This document shows positions 51,205 to 60,786 of a stretch of 64,000 bases of DNA, piece after piece. The stretch spans positions 1 to 64,000 of the forward strand of contig JBJENV010000036.1 of the NCBI GenBank assembly GCA_051880375.1, given 5' to 3'. Each line of letters begins with the position of its first letter. The first letter of the stretch is position 1. The notes below the pieces were generated by a model. It had not been told where the DNA came from. It searched no databases and saw only the letters and a list, made by a program, of their open reading frames with translations. This DNA is from SIG299 sp051880375 (GTDB taxonomy: Bacteria; Bacillota; Clostridia; Lachnospirales; Lachnospiraceae). Made by a program: the position numbers and the translations under genes.

Positions 51205-52224
51205 ATGACAGAACAAATGGCGGAGCAGAAGAGGGCACAGACAGGCTTACCAAAGCTTCAAATCGGAAGCGTGCAGATTCCGGGTATTCTGGCACTCGGA
51301 CCGATGGCGGGTGTTACGGATTTACCGTTTCGCAGGCTTTGCAAGGAGTGCGGGGCGGACCTGATTTATACGGAGATGGTCAGCGCCAAGGGCATCTTAT
51401 ACAATAACAAAAATACCGAAGAACTGCTTACCGTGGACGAGACAGAGCGGCCGGTGGCACTGCAGCTGTTTGGCGAAGACCCTCAGATTATGAGCGAAAT
51501 GGCAAAAAAAATTGAGGACCGGAACTTTGATATTCTGGACATCAATATGGGCTGCCCCGTGCCGAAGGTGGTCAACAACGGCGAGGGTTCGGCATTGATG
51601 AAAAATCCGAAGCGCATCGGAGAAATTGTGTCGGCAGTAGCAAAAGCGACAAAAAAGCCGGTTACGATAAAAATCCGCAAGGGCTTTGATGACAGTAATG
51701 TCAATGCCCCGCTGGTAGCTAAGATTGCCGAAGAAGCAGGGGCTGCGGCGATTGCGGTACACGGTAGAACAAGACAGCAGTATTATAGCGGGAAGGCAGA
51801 CTGGGACATTATCAGACAGGTCAAGGAAGCGGTGAGCATTCCGGTCATCGGGAACGGTGATATCTTTACTCCGGAGGATGCAAAGCGTATGCTTACCGAG
51901 ACCGGCTGCGACGGTATTATGGTGGCACGCGGCGCACAGGGAAATCCGTGGCTGTTTGCACAGATTAAGGCATATCTGGCCGGAAATACGGTACCGGAGA
52001 GACCGGAGCTTTCCGAAGTCATTGACATGATTCTGCGACATACGGATTTGGAGATTGCCTATAAGGGAGAAGCAACCGCAATACGGGAAATGCGCAAGCA
52101 TGTGGCATGGTATGTATCAGGGTGTCCGGGAGCAGCAAAATTGCGGAATGCGGTAAATGAAGTAGAAACAAGAGAACAGCTGAAAGAACTTCTTTGGCAG
52201 TACCTTGAAGGAATGTTGAAATGA
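51205..52224 (+). CDS. dusB: tRNA-dihydrouridine synthase
   Basis: This is a 339-residue FMN enzyme reducing uridines in tRNA. It has LGPMAGVTDLPFRRLCKECGADLIYTEMVSAKG, then FDILDINMGCPVPKVVNNGEGSALM (active-site Cys in the NMGCP motif), AIAVHGRTRQQYYSGKADW, GNGDIFTPEDA and IMVARGAQGNPWLF. This matches the DusB group of Firmicutes. AGGAAGC precedes ATG. Confidence 0.93.
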   Translation: MTEQMAEQKRAQTGLPKLQIGSVQIPGILALGPMAGVTDLPFRRLCKECGADLIYTEMVSAKGILYNNKNTEELLTVDETERPVALQLFGEDPQIMSEMAKKIEDRNFDILDINMGCPVPKVVNNGEGSALMKNPKRIGEIVSAVAKATKKPVTIKIRKGFDDSNVNAPLVAKIAEEAGAAAIAVHGRTRQQYYSGKADWDIIRQVKEAVSIPVIGNGDIFTPEDAKRMLTETGCDGIMVARGAQGNPWLFAQIKAYLAGNTVPERPELSEVIDMILRHTDLEIAYKGEATAIREMRKHVAWYVSGCPGAAKLRNAVNEVETREQLKELLWQYLEGMLK

Positions 52225-52286
52225 CAGAAAAACAGGGGAAAAAGTGCTGCATACTATGTAAAAGTGCACAAGAATGAAAAAAGCAG

Positions 52287-52315
52287 TTGATTTTTTGCTG
52301 AAAACAGTGTAGTAT
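52287..52315 (+). promoter_or_regulatory. Promoter of asd
   Basis: TTGATT (52287-52292) and TAGTAT (52310-52315) with a 17-bp spacer lie about 60 bp before ATG 52377. No lysine riboswitch fold is evident in this short leader. Confidence 0.6.
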
Positions 52316-52376
52316 TCTATAAAGACAAATGTACGTCTGAGAAAAACACAATAAGACAGGATACGGGAGGAACAAC

Positions 52377-53462
52377 ATGAGCAATAAGTTAAGAGTCGGA
52401 ATTTTAGGAGCAACCGGAATGGTAGGGCAGAGATTTATTTCCTTACTGGAGAATCATCCGTGGTTTGAGGTAACGACCGTTGCGGCGAGCCCAAGAAGCG
52501 CAGGAAAGACTTATGAGGAAGCAGTCGGAAACCGCTGGAAAATGACGACGCCAATGCCGGAGGCAGTAAAGAAGCTGGTGGTATGTAACGTAAACGAAGT
52601 GGAAAAGGTTGCAGAGCAGGTTGACTTTGTATTCAGTGCCGTTGATATGACAAAGGAAGAAATCAAGGCGATTGAAGAGGCTTATGCGAAGACGGAAACT
52701 CCTGTCGTATCCAACAACAGCGCACACCGCTGGACACCGGATGTGCCGATGGTAGTGCCGGAATTAAATCCGGAGCATCTTGCGGTACTGGAGCATCAGA
52801 AAAAGCGCCTCGGAACAAAGAGAGGATTTATTGTAGTAAAGCCGAACTGCTCCATTCAAAGCTATACCCCGATGCTTCATGCACTTCGTGAGTATGAGCC
52901 GACGGTTGTGGTTGCAACGACGTATCAGGCAATTTCCGGTGCAGGAAAGACCTTTGCAGAGTGGCCGGAAATGGTAGACAATATCATTCCTTACATCGGC
53001 GGCGAGGAAGAAAAGAGCGAGCAGGAGCCGCTTCGTATCTGGGGGAAGGTAGAAGACGGCGTCATCAAAAAGGCAGAAGCACCGATTATTACAACACAGT
53101 GCATCCGCGTTCCGGTTTCGGACGGTCATACCGCGGCAGTATTCATGTCCTTTCAGAAAAAGCCGACGAAGGAGCAGATACTAACAGCATGGAAGGAGTT
53201 TAAGGGACTTCCGCAGGAGTTAAAGCTTCCGAGTGCACCGGAACAGTTTATTACTTACTTTGAAGAGGAGAATCGTCCGCAGGTTAAGTTAGACCGTGAC
53301 AAAGAAAAGGGCATGGGCGTCTTTGCAGGCCGTTTAAGAGAAGATACCGTATACGATTATAAGTTTGTCGGTATGTCCCATAACACAAAGCGCGGTGCGG
53401 CAGGCGGAGCCGTTCTGATTGCAGAGCTTTTAAAGGCACAGGGGTACATTACGGCAAAGTAG
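52377..53462 (+). CDS. asd: Aspartate-semialdehyde dehydrogenase (archaeal/fungal-type)
   Basis: This 361-residue enzyme makes aspartate semialdehyde for lysine, threonine and methionine synthesis. The N-terminus RVGILGATGMVGQRFISLL binds NADP. The catalytic Cys is in VVKPNCSIQ, with TYQAISGAGKTF and QCIRVPVSDGHTAAVF (substrate His). The length and the KPNCSIQ form match the branch shared with archaea and many Clostridia. It has its own promoter. Confidence 0.93.
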   Translation: MSNKLRVGILGATGMVGQRFISLLENHPWFEVTTVAASPRSAGKTYEEAVGNRWKMTTPMPEAVKKLVVCNVNEVEKVAEQVDFVFSAVDMTKEEIKAIEEAYAKTETPVVSNNSAHRWTPDVPMVVPELNPEHLAVLEHQKKRLGTKRGFIVVKPNCSIQSYTPMLHALREYEPTVVVATTYQAISGAGKTFAEWPEMVDNIIPYIGGEEEKSEQEPLRIWGKVEDGVIKKAEAPIITTQCIRVPVSDGHTAAVFMSFQKKPTKEQILTAWKEFKGLPQELKLPSAPEQFITYFEEENRPQVKLDRDKEKGMGVFAGRLREDTVYDYKFVGMSHNTKRGAAGGAVLIAELLKAQGYITAK

Positions 53463-53488
53463 TGCATAAATAGTAGGGGTGGTAAAAA

Positions 53489-54169
53489 ATGAGATATGAG
53501 ATTAAGGGAACGCCGCTTCCGGTTGTGATTTGTCATCTGGAAGCCGGTGAAAAAATGATTACGGAGCGCGGTTCCATGAGTTTTATGTCACCGAACATGC
53601 AGATGGAAACAGAGGCTGGCGGTATCGGCAAGGCATTAGGCAGAATGTTTTCCGGGGACTCCATCTTTCGCAATATTTATTCCGCGCAGGGCGGCGATGG
53701 CATGATTGCATTCGCATCCAGCTTTCCGGGTTCGATTGTGCCGTTTGAAATTGCACCGGGCCGGGAGATTATCGTACAGAAGTCAGGTTTCTTAGCGTCG
53801 GAAATGAGCGTGGAATTAAGTGTACATATCCAGAAAAAATTGAGCTCTGGCTTTTTTGGCGGCGAAGGCTTTATCATGCAGAAGCTTTCCGGACGCGGAA
53901 CGGCTTTTGTGGAGATTGACGGTGCGGTACTGGAATACGAACTGGCAGCAGGACAGAGCATGGTCATCGATACCGGCTATCTTGCAGCAATGGAGGTCTC
54001 CTGTTCTATGGAAATTAAACAGGTGCCGGGATTAAAGAATAAACTGCTTGGCGGTGAAGGTCTGTTTAATACGGTAGTTACCGGGCCGGGAAAGATATGG
54101 CTTCAGACGATGCCGATTAATAAGGTGGCGGGTGCGCTTGCGCTGTATCTACCGTCTTCCCACGATTAG
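53489..54169 (+). CDS. TIGR00266/AIM24 family protein
   Basis: This is a 226-residue protein with the beta-rich AIM24-like fold: MRYEIKGTPLPVVICHLEAGEKMITERGSMSFM, then GEDSIF-type FSGDSIFRNIYSAQGGDGMIAFA, FPGSIVPFEIAPG, SGFFGGEGFIMQKLSGRGTAFVEIDG and LGGEGLFNTVVTGPGKIWLQTMP. The biochemical role of the family is unclear. It follows asd by 26 nt and ends at a strong terminator, so it is probably co-transcribed with asd. Confidence 0.88.
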   Translation: MRYEIKGTPLPVVICHLEAGEKMITERGSMSFMSPNMQMETEAGGIGKALGRMFSGDSIFRNIYSAQGGDGMIAFASSFPGSIVPFEIAPGREIIVQKSGFLASEMSVELSVHIQKKLSSGFFGGEGFIMQKLSGRGTAFVEIDGAVLEYELAAGQSMVIDTGYLAAMEVSCSMEIKQVPGLKNKLLGGEGLFNTVVTGPGKIWLQTMPINKVAGALALYLPSSHD

Positions 54170-54192
54170 TCAGACAGGGAAAGGTTATGAAA

Positions 54193-54228
54193 AACCTGCG
54201 TTGAAACTGTTGCAACGCAGGTTTTTTT
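54193..54228 (+). terminator. Rho-independent terminator of asd operon
   Basis: AACCTGCGTTG (54193-54203) pairs perfectly with CAACGCAGGTT (54213-54223), followed by a run of T to 54228. Confidence 0.92.
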
Positions 54229-54304
54229 GCGGTATGATAAAGCGGTACAGATACCTGCGCAGTATTGCGGAAGCTTCTGCAATATGCGGGAAAGAGGACA
54301 AAAG

Positions 54305-55579
54305 ATGATGCGGGATGATACGGTTTATCAGACGTATATTGACATTTTAAAGGAAGAGCTTGTGCCGGCAATGGGCTGTACAGAGCCGATTGCGATTGCC
54401 TACTGTGCGGCAAAGGCGAGGGATGTGCTTGGAGACTATCCGGAGCGGATGACACTTTTCGTCAGTGGAAATATCATTAAAAATGTAAAGAGTGTGATTG
54501 TTCCGAATACAAACGGACTAAAGGGCATTGAAGCGGCTGTCGGTGCCGGAATTGTCGGCGGAAAAGCCGAAAAGGTGTTAGAGGTCATTTCGGAAATGAC
54601 GGAGGAACAGAAAGCAGAAATACCGGATTTTCTGAAACGATGTCCGGTCACGGTAAAGCCGTCGGAGTGCGATGATGTGCTTGATATTTTTATTACGCTG
54701 GTAAAAGGAGAGCACAGTGCCTCTGTCAGAATCAGCGGGTTTCATACCAACATTGTTCTGATAAAAAAGGATGATACAGTTCTTTACAAAGCGGGTGAAG
54801 TGCAGGCAAAGACAGTAAAGCTTGCAGACCGGAGCCTGTTAAATGTAAAGGATATTGTAGAGTTTGCGGACAGTCTTGCCATAGAAGATGTAAAGGAGCT
54901 TCTTGACCGCCAGATTTCTTATAATATGGCGATTGCAGAGGAGGGGCTGAAAAACTCCTGGGGCGCCAATGTCGGAAGCGTTCTGTTAAAGCAGAGAGAT
55001 GACCTTCGTACCAGAGCAAGAGCCTATGCGGCAGCCGGCTCGGATGCACGAATGAGCGGCTGTGAGCTGCCTGTTATCATCAACTCCGGCAGCGGAAATC
55101 AGGGAATGACGGCTTCCGTTCCGGTCATTGTCTATGCAAGAGAGCTGGGAAAGACAAAAGAGCAGCTGTATCGTGCTCTTGCACTTTCCAACCTGATTAC
55201 GATTCATCAGAAGTCCGGTATCGGAAGACTTTCGGCGTATTGCGGAGCTATCAGTGCAGGTTGCGGCGCAGGCTGCGGCATTGCTTACCTGCAGGGCGGT
55301 GACTACCGTGCAATCGCGCATACGCTGGTCAATTCGCTTGCCATTGTATCGGGAATCGTTTGTGACGGCGCAAAGGCATCGTGCGCTGCAAAGATTGCTT
55401 CCGCAGTCGATGCCGGTATGTTCGGCTATGAGATGTATCTGGAGGGGGAGCAGTTCTACGGCGGTGACGGTATTGTATCCAAGGGTGTGGAAAACACGCT
55501 GCAGAATATCAGCAGACTTGGAAAGGTCGGCATGAGAGAGACAGATAAAGAGATTATCCGGATTATGACGGATTGCTAG
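54305..55579 (+). CDS. L-cysteine desulfidase/serine dehydratase-alpha-like protein (UPF0597, CyuA type)
   Basis: This is a 424-residue member of the UPF0597/YhaM family. It starts with the motif ELVPAMGCTEPIAIAYCAAKA, continues with GNIIKNVKSVIVPNTNGLKG, and has INSGSGNQGMTASVPVIVYA and SAYCGAISAGCGAGCGIAYL (conserved Cys, possible Fe-S ligands), then GIVCDGAKASCAAKIA. Relatives degrade L-cysteine to pyruvate, ammonia and sulfide. ATG 54305 with AAAGAGGAC upstream is preferred; longer frames start inside the terminator region. Confidence 0.87.
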   Translation: MMRDDTVYQTYIDILKEELVPAMGCTEPIAIAYCAAKARDVLGDYPERMTLFVSGNIIKNVKSVIVPNTNGLKGIEAAVGAGIVGGKAEKVLEVISEMTEEQKAEIPDFLKRCPVTVKPSECDDVLDIFITLVKGEHSASVRISGFHTNIVLIKKDDTVLYKAGEVQAKTVKLADRSLLNVKDIVEFADSLAIEDVKELLDRQISYNMAIAEEGLKNSWGANVGSVLLKQRDDLRTRARAYAAAGSDARMSGCELPVIINSGSGNQGMTASVPVIVYARELGKTKEQLYRALALSNLITIHQKSGIGRLSAYCGAISAGCGAGCGIAYLQGGDYRAIAHTLVNSLAIVSGIVCDGAKASCAAKIASAVDAGMFGYEMYLEGEQFYGGDGIVSKGVENTLQNISRLGKVGMRETDKEIIRIMTDC

Positions 55580-55636
55580 AAGAGAAAAATACAACAGATG
55601 TAAAAAGTAAGAATACAAGAGAAAGGAAGCACAGTT

Positions 55637-56008
55637 ATGGGGTTTACAGATGAAAACAGCAGAGAATTTTTATTTACCAAGATGGTCATTGATTCCGTGA
55701 AAAAGTATGCCAGGGAGCACAACTGCAGTATTGAGGAAGCCTGCGGGGCGGCAACCGGCGTATCGAGGAAGGCGTATGACGACGCTATTCAGTTTATGAT
55801 CAGCACAGGACATCGTTACAACATTTATAATAAGGTGCAGATTGTGTGGGACAGTTTGGATGTCATGCATAATAATGATGTCCGTATGAAATATCCCGCT
55901 CTGTACAGAGAAATCATTGCACATGAGCGAAGCGATGCCGGAGACTGGTACAGTCTTTCGGACGAGGCGTATGACGAATGGTGCAGATACAAAAAGGAAG
56001 AGCAGTAA
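55637..56008 (+). CDS. Hypothetical protein (123 residues)
   Basis: This small helical protein starts MGFTDENSREFLFTKMVIDSVKKY and has HNCSIEEACGAATGVSRKAYDDAIQFM in the middle. The second half is acidic and Trp/Tyr-rich (WYSLSDEAYDEWCRYKK). The RBS AAAGGAAG sits upstream of ATG 55637, 57 bp after the desulfidase-like gene. I do not recognise a family. It is probably co-transcribed with the upstream gene and ends at a terminator. Confidence 0.6.
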   Translation: MGFTDENSREFLFTKMVIDSVKKYAREHNCSIEEACGAATGVSRKAYDDAIQFMISTGHRYNIYNKVQIVWDSLDVMHNNDVRMKYPALYREIIAHERSDAGDWYSLSDEAYDEWCRYKKEEQ

Positions 56009-56044
56009 TCAGTTTGAAATAGAAGAAGCATTATTACAGAAAGA

Positions 56045-56090
56045 AATCCCGGCATAGCCTGCGCTTTGAGACTGTGCCGGGATTTTTTTC
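56045..56090 (+). terminator. Rho-independent terminator
   Basis: AATCCCGGCA at about 56046-56055 pairs with TGCCGGGATT at about 56075-56084, followed by a T run. The minus-strand side (TTTCTTTC) may also serve the convergent permease gene. Confidence 0.85.
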
Positions 56091-56106
56091 TGATAAGACG
56101 AAAGCC

Positions 56107-56166
56107 CTATCAGGTACTATGCAGCACCTTATCAGGTACTATGCAGCACCCTATCAGGTGCTGCAG
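56107..56166. repeat. 22-bp tandem repeats at the 3' end of the NCS2 permease gene
   Basis: The unit CTATCAGGTACTATGCAGCACC occurs at 56107-56128 and (first base T) 56129-56150, with a third diverged copy 56151-56166 that includes the permease stop codon. Adjacent copies form perfect hairpins such as GCAGCACC with GGTGCTGC. Confidence 0.9.
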
Positions 56167-57536
56167 AAGATATATTTCAGAATAAACAGTACCGTCAGTA
56201 CATACATGAGCGGTGTCAGCTTCTTTCTGCTTTCCTTGCCTGTAACAAGGTTTATCAGTGTGTAGGAGATAACGCCGACTGCAATACCTTCGGAAATGCT
56301 GTAAGAGAACGGCATTGCCGCAATGCAAAGGAAAGCAGGAATTGCTTCTGCGTAATTTTCAAAATTAATTTTAACAACAGCCGCAATCATGTAAAAGCCT
56401 ACGATAATCAATGCAGGAGCGGTAGCAAAGCCCGGAATTGCAAGGAAAATCGGGGACAGGAAAATAGCAATGATAAACATTACCGCAGTTGTTAAGGAGG
56501 TCAGACCGGTACGGCCGCCTTCGGTAACGCCGGAAGCACTCTCCACGTAGGTAGTGGTTGTAGAAGTACCAAGTACGGCACCGGCACTTGTAGCAATAGC
56601 ATCTGCAAGGAGGGCACCCTTGATTCTCGGAAGCTTGCCGTCTTTATCCAGCATATCTGCCTTGGAAGCAACGCCGATTAAAGTTCCGAGCGTATCAAAC
56701 ATATCCACAAACAGAAACGCAAAGATTACAACAATAAAGTCCAGAATTTTTACTGCACTGAAATCTACCTGGAAGCACTTTCCGAATGTATCACCGAGAG
56801 CGGCAAGGTTCGGCAGGGAGAAGCTTGGGTATACCGAGTAGAAGCCGGCTGCCGCATCAGGCACATAAAGACCGGTTGCTTCGGATAAGATGCCGAGCAG
56901 CCAGGTTGCAAGGATACCGATGAGAATGGAACCCTTTACCTTTTTGTAGGCAAGGATGCCGGTAATCAGAATGCCAAGCAGTGCAAGAATAGCGGAAATA
57001 CCTTCTGTATGGAAGGTTTCCGATGCAAAGTGCTGATATGTAACGAGTGTACTGTCGTTGTTCACTACAAGGTGCGCACCCTGGAATCCGATAAAGGCAA
57101 TGAAAAGACCAATACCTACGGAAACGGCATACTTTAATGTCAACGGAATTGCATTAAAGATGGCTTCACGCACATTAGTTACGGAAAGGATGATGAAAAT
57201 CAGACCTTCAATGAATACAGCAAGCAGTGCCACCTGGAACGGAATGTTCATACCGAAGCTCGCGCAAACCGTATAGGTGAAGTATGCATTCAGTCCCATA
57301 CCCGGAGCAAGTGCAAACGGATAGTTTGCAAGCAGTGCCATTAGAAGAGAGCCGATTGCGGATGCGATTGCGGTTGCAAGGAAGACAGCCTCAGGTGTCA
57401 TACCTTCTACCGAGCCGAGCATGCTTGGGTTTACTGCGAGAATATACGCCATGGTCATAAATGTCGTAATACCTGCGAGGATTTCCGTCTTTACGGTTGT
57501 CCCGTTCTCGCGTAGCTTGAACCATTTCTCCAACAT
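56154..57536 (-). CDS. NCS2 family purine permease (PbuG/AzgA-like)
   Basis: This is a 460-residue transporter for guanine, hypoxanthine or adenine. It has TEILAGITTFMTMAYILAVNPSML, ALLANYPFALAPGMGLNAYFTY, FLFVDMFDTLGTLIGVASKADMLDKDGKLPRIKGALLADAIATSAGAVLGTSTTTTYVES (AzgA-type signature) and EAIPAFLCIAAMPFSYSISEGIAVGV. About 12-14 membrane segments are apparent. GGAGG precedes ATG 57536. The leader shows no purine riboswitch. Confidence 0.92.
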   Translation of the reverse strand: MLEKWFKLRENGTTVKTEILAGITTFMTMAYILAVNPSMLGSVEGMTPEAVFLATAIASAIGSLLMALLANYPFALAPGMGLNAYFTYTVCASFGMNIPFQVALLAVFIEGLIFIILSVTNVREAIFNAIPLTLKYAVSVGIGLFIAFIGFQGAHLVVNNDSTLVTYQHFASETFHTEGISAILALLGILITGILAYKKVKGSILIGILATWLLGILSEATGLYVPDAAAGFYSVYPSFSLPNLAALGDTFGKCFQVDFSAVKILDFIVVIFAFLFVDMFDTLGTLIGVASKADMLDKDGKLPRIKGALLADAIATSAGAVLGTSTTTTYVESASGVTEGGRTGLTSLTTAVMFIIAIFLSPIFLAIPGFATAPALIIVGFYMIAAVVKINFENYAEAIPAFLCIAAMPFSYSISEGIAVGVISYTLINLVTGKESRKKLTPLMYVLTVLFILKYIFCST

Positions 57537-57596
57537 AGTAAAACCTCCAGAATATTTAGTTTATTGTTGCTTTGAAATAGAAAAAACAACATCTAT

Positions 57597-57625
57597 AGTG
57601 TAGCAAATCTAAGCCTGCATGTCAA
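57597..57625 (-). promoter_or_regulatory. Promoter of the NCS2 permease gene
   Basis: On the minus strand, TTGACA (57620-57625) and TACACT (57597-57602) are 17 bp apart, giving a leader of about 55 nt. Confidence 0.72.
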
Positions 57626-57719
57626 TTTGTATACAAGCAGGAAGGCTTTCGGAGCATACTTTTTCGGCTTGTCTCATATAGATAAGGTAATTGATTGGAA
57701 TGCGGAAGGAGAGAGCAGG

Positions 57720-59984
57720 ATGAACCGGATTAGAAATAAGTATAAGCTTGGTATCAGCCTTACACTATTGATTGGATTGGCTGTACTGTTGTTGATACAG
57801 GGCGGGAAAAAGCAAAAGGAAGGTGTTTCATGGAAAGAAGGAGGGGAACGGTTTGCTGCCTTTTTTGAGGCATTGCCGGAGAAAGAGGCGAATACATGGA
57901 AGGAGAAAGCCAAGGCGCAGGAGGAAAAGATGCCCTGCGAGGCATTGATGGAGCTTGCGGAGCTTTTTACCTCGAAGAATCTGGTGGAAGCCGGAGTACT
58001 TACAGAACTGGAACAGAAACTGTCCCTATGGAAGAAAAAAGGAGAGTATGTCAGGGAGGAAGCTTTGAAAGAGGCTTATATCCTGCTTGCGGAGTACTCG
58101 TTGATACCGGAGAGCATCGGGCGCTTTGACGTATTCTGCTTCGGAGAAAAGGGAGCACTGCCGGAGCAGCGTGCAATCGAGACGAGCGAAGGAATCCTTT
58201 CTGCAAAGGAATCGTTTGAGTTATTAAAGTGCGGCTATTCCTATTCGGTAATCTTGGAAGGCAGCTGTATCACAGAGGTGCTCGGTTATGCAAGAGAGAG
58301 GGTCGTATTAAAAAACGCATGGATTACGGAGGCAGAAGAGACAAAGCTTACGGTATTCTATCAGGGAGTGACGTCAACGCTTTATCTGGAACAGCCGCTT
58401 GCCGTCAGGTTAACAGGAGTAGTTGCCGATGTGACGCTTGCCTCGGAGTATGTTGTGGGCCTTGCGGTGAAAAACAACCTGATTACGGCAAAGGTACTGC
58501 GTGCAGATAAAAACGGTGTGGAACTGGAGGGCTATGGGAAACTTTCCTTTGAAGAGGATTATAAAATCTATAAAATATACGGCGAGCTTGCAGAGGAAAG
58601 AACATCATCCATTCTGGTCGGCTATACGGTAACCAGCTTTGCTATAAGTGGAAGCAAAATCAGTGCAGCACTGATTACGGAGCCGATACAGGTAACGAAT
58701 ATCAGGGTGCTGATACAAAACTCTTCTTACGGAGGATACTATCATGAGGAACTTACGGTAACCTCGGAATGCCGGTTTTACTTAAGCGACGGAAGTGAAA
58801 ACACGGTTTGGTATGAGGCAGGAGAGACAGTGAGAGTAACGAAGGAAATGGTGGAGAAGGCATCGGGAAGAGTGTATCTTGGCACGGAAAAAGAGAGCGG
58901 AAAGCTGACGTTTCCGGATATGAAACGGGCAGTGGGAGCTCCGTCTTATCGCGGAACAATGGAAATTGCACTGCTTTCCGGAGGAATGATTCTCATAAAC
59001 GAGCTTTCGATAGAGGAATATCTGTACGGAGTAGTGCCGAGTGAAATGCCGGCATCGTTCGGTATGGAGGCATTAAAGGCACAGGCAGTCTGCGCCAGAA
59101 GCTATGCCTGCAATCAGCTTCTGGCAAACCGTTTTTATCAGTACGGAGCACATGTCGATGACAGTACGGTATCCCAGGTCTATATGAATTACGGGGAAAA
59201 TGAGGATGCAGTTTTTGCGGTCAAGGATACCTTTGGTAAAATATTGACCTATGAGGACAAATGCATTACGGCATACTATTTTTCCTGCAGCTACGGGCAT
59301 ACCTCGGACAGCAGGGATGTCTGGGGAGAGGAGATGACGGAAGGATATTTATACGGAGGTTGTCAGTCAAAGGAAGGCGGCAGACTGAAGCTTCAGAGTG
59401 AAGAGGCGTTTGAAGAATTCTTTTTCAGCGACCGGGAATGGTATGACGAGGAGGCAGTCTGGTTCAGGTGGGATACCACGCTTCCGAACGGAATGGAAGA
59501 ACTATTGTATCAAAGACTGTGTGGACGGTATGAAAAGGTACCGGAACTGATACTCAAGCAGAAAACGGATGCGGACGGGACAAAACGTTATGTCAGTGAG
59601 AAGATAGAATCACTTGGGACGCTTGAGAATATTGTGATTGCAGCACGCGGAAACAGCGGAATCGTCACGGAGCTTTTGCTGGTGGGAAGCGAGAACACAT
59701 ATCTGATTAAACGGGAGTATAATATCCGTGCTATCCTTGCGTCTCCGGCAGCTATCACGTTAGCAGACGGAAGTACCACCAGCAATATGGCATTGCTTCC
59801 GAGTGCCTATATCCAAATCAGCAGGCAGGAGGACGGCTTTCTGATAGAAGGGGGAGGCTACGGACATGGCGTAGGAATGAGCCAGTACGGTGCAAAGGCA
59901 ATGGCATCCCAGGGAGAGAGCTATGAAGAGATTCTGAAGCATTTTTATCCGGGTACAGAGCTTACCTTTTTGTACAGGCCATAG
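57720..59984 (+). CDS. SpoIID/LytB-domain protein
   Basis: This is a 754-residue protein with a single N-terminal membrane anchor (LGISLTLLIGLAVLLLIQGG), a large unrecognised middle (residues about 50-400, mixed alpha/beta), and a C-terminal SpoIID domain. The domain shows LSIEEYLYGVVPSEMPASFGMEALKAQAVCARSYA (catalytic Glu in the SEMP motif), AYYFSCSYGHTSDSRDVWG and GGGYGHGVGMSQYGAKAMASQG. SpoIID proteins cleave peptidoglycan glycan strands denuded of peptide, in engulfment or vegetative remodelling. AAGGAGAGCAGG sets ATG 57720. The 3' end overlaps the convergent BrkB-like gene by 23 bp. Confidence 0.88.
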   Translation: MNRIRNKYKLGISLTLLIGLAVLLLIQGGKKQKEGVSWKEGGERFAAFFEALPEKEANTWKEKAKAQEEKMPCEALMELAELFTSKNLVEAGVLTELEQKLSLWKKKGEYVREEALKEAYILLAEYSLIPESIGRFDVFCFGEKGALPEQRAIETSEGILSAKESFELLKCGYSYSVILEGSCITEVLGYARERVVLKNAWITEAEETKLTVFYQGVTSTLYLEQPLAVRLTGVVADVTLASEYVVGLAVKNNLITAKVLRADKNGVELEGYGKLSFEEDYKIYKIYGELAEERTSSILVGYTVTSFAISGSKISAALITEPIQVTNIRVLIQNSSYGGYYHEELTVTSECRFYLSDGSENTVWYEAGETVRVTKEMVEKASGRVYLGTEKESGKLTFPDMKRAVGAPSYRGTMEIALLSGGMILINELSIEEYLYGVVPSEMPASFGMEALKAQAVCARSYACNQLLANRFYQYGAHVDDSTVSQVYMNYGENEDAVFAVKDTFGKILTYEDKCITAYYFSCSYGHTSDSRDVWGEEMTEGYLYGGCQSKEGGRLKLQSEEAFEEFFFSDREWYDEEAVWFRWDTTLPNGMEELLYQRLCGRYEKVPELILKQKTDADGTKRYVSEKIESLGTLENIVIAARGNSGIVTELLLVGSENTYLIKREYNIRAILASPAAITLADGSTTSNMALLPSAYIQISRQEDGFLIEGGGYGHGVGMSQYGAKAMASQGESYEEILKHFYPGTELTFLYRP

Positions 59985-60786
59985 ACAGTACCACATTGAC
60001 CTCCGCACCGATGAACAGAATGTACATACAGGCATAAAGCCAGAGCATACAGATGACGATGGCGGTCAGACTTCCGTAGGTATACGAAAAATTGCCCATG
60101 TGGTCGATGTAGTACGAAAACAGGTAGGAAAAGCCGAGCCAGCCTCCTGCTGACAGGAGAGCTCCCGGAAGCTCTCGCAGAATATGCGATTTCCGGTTTG
60201 GCACAAACAGATAGAGCAGCAGGAAAAAGAATGTCATAATCAGCATTGTAATCAGAGAACGGGCACTGATGAGAAGAAGTGCAAAGTCACTTAAAAACGG
60301 AAGCTTTTTAAGAATCAGTTCATAAAGCTGGTTACCAAAGACAAGCAGAACCAGACTGACAATGAGCAGCAGCGCAAACACAAACGTATAAAGTGTGGAA
60401 ACAGCACGAAGTCTTAGATAGCTTCGGGTTTCCTTATGCCGGTAAACCGAATTCAGTCCGCGTAAAAGCGCAAGCGTTCCGCGGGAAGCCGACCAGAGAG
60501 CAGCAATCACGGTAACGGACAGTATGGTGCCGGAGGATTTTTCGGAAAGTTCGGTAATAATGGCTCCGATAAAGGAATCAATGACATCCGGAAACAGGTT
60601 CATGGATAAACTGTAAAGCTGCTCCGGAGAAAACGGCAGGTAATGAAGCAGTGTCAGCAGGAACATGACAAACGGAAAAAAGGACAGAATAACAAAAAAC
60701 GCAGCCTGTGCAGCGAAAGCGGAGATAGAATCATCCCTCAATTTTGTTGAAAAAGCGCGTATCATACGAAAACAGGATAGTATCAT
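59962..60786 (-). CDS. YihY/virulence factor BrkB family membrane protein
   Basis: This is a 274-residue membrane protein with six hydrophobic segments. Typical stretches are DDSISAFAAQAAFFVILSFFPFVMFLLTLLHYLP, then SVTVIAALWSASRGTLALLRGLNSVY, and FSYTYGSLTAIVICMLWLYACMYILFIGAEVN. The function of the family is unsettled. AAGGAG sets ATG 60786. It is convergent with the SpoIID-domain gene. Confidence 0.9.
   Translation of the reverse strand: MILSCFRMIRAFSTKLRDDSISAFAAQAAFFVILSFFPFVMFLLTLLHYLPFSPEQLYSLSMNLFPDVIDSFIGAIITELSEKSSGTILSVTVIAALWSASRGTLALLRGLNSVYRHKETRSYLRLRAVSTLYTFVFALLLIVSLVLLVFGNQLYELILKKLPFLSDFALLLISARSLITMLIMTFFFLLLYLFVPNRKSHILRELPGALLSAGGWLGFSYLFSYYIDHMGNFSYTYGSLTAIVICMLWLYACMYILFIGAEVNVVLSMACTKR

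Noticed and set aside
57537..57626. Purine riboswitch upstream of the NCS2 permease
   Set aside because: The leader lacks the conserved purine aptamer core and is only about 55 nt long after the promoter.
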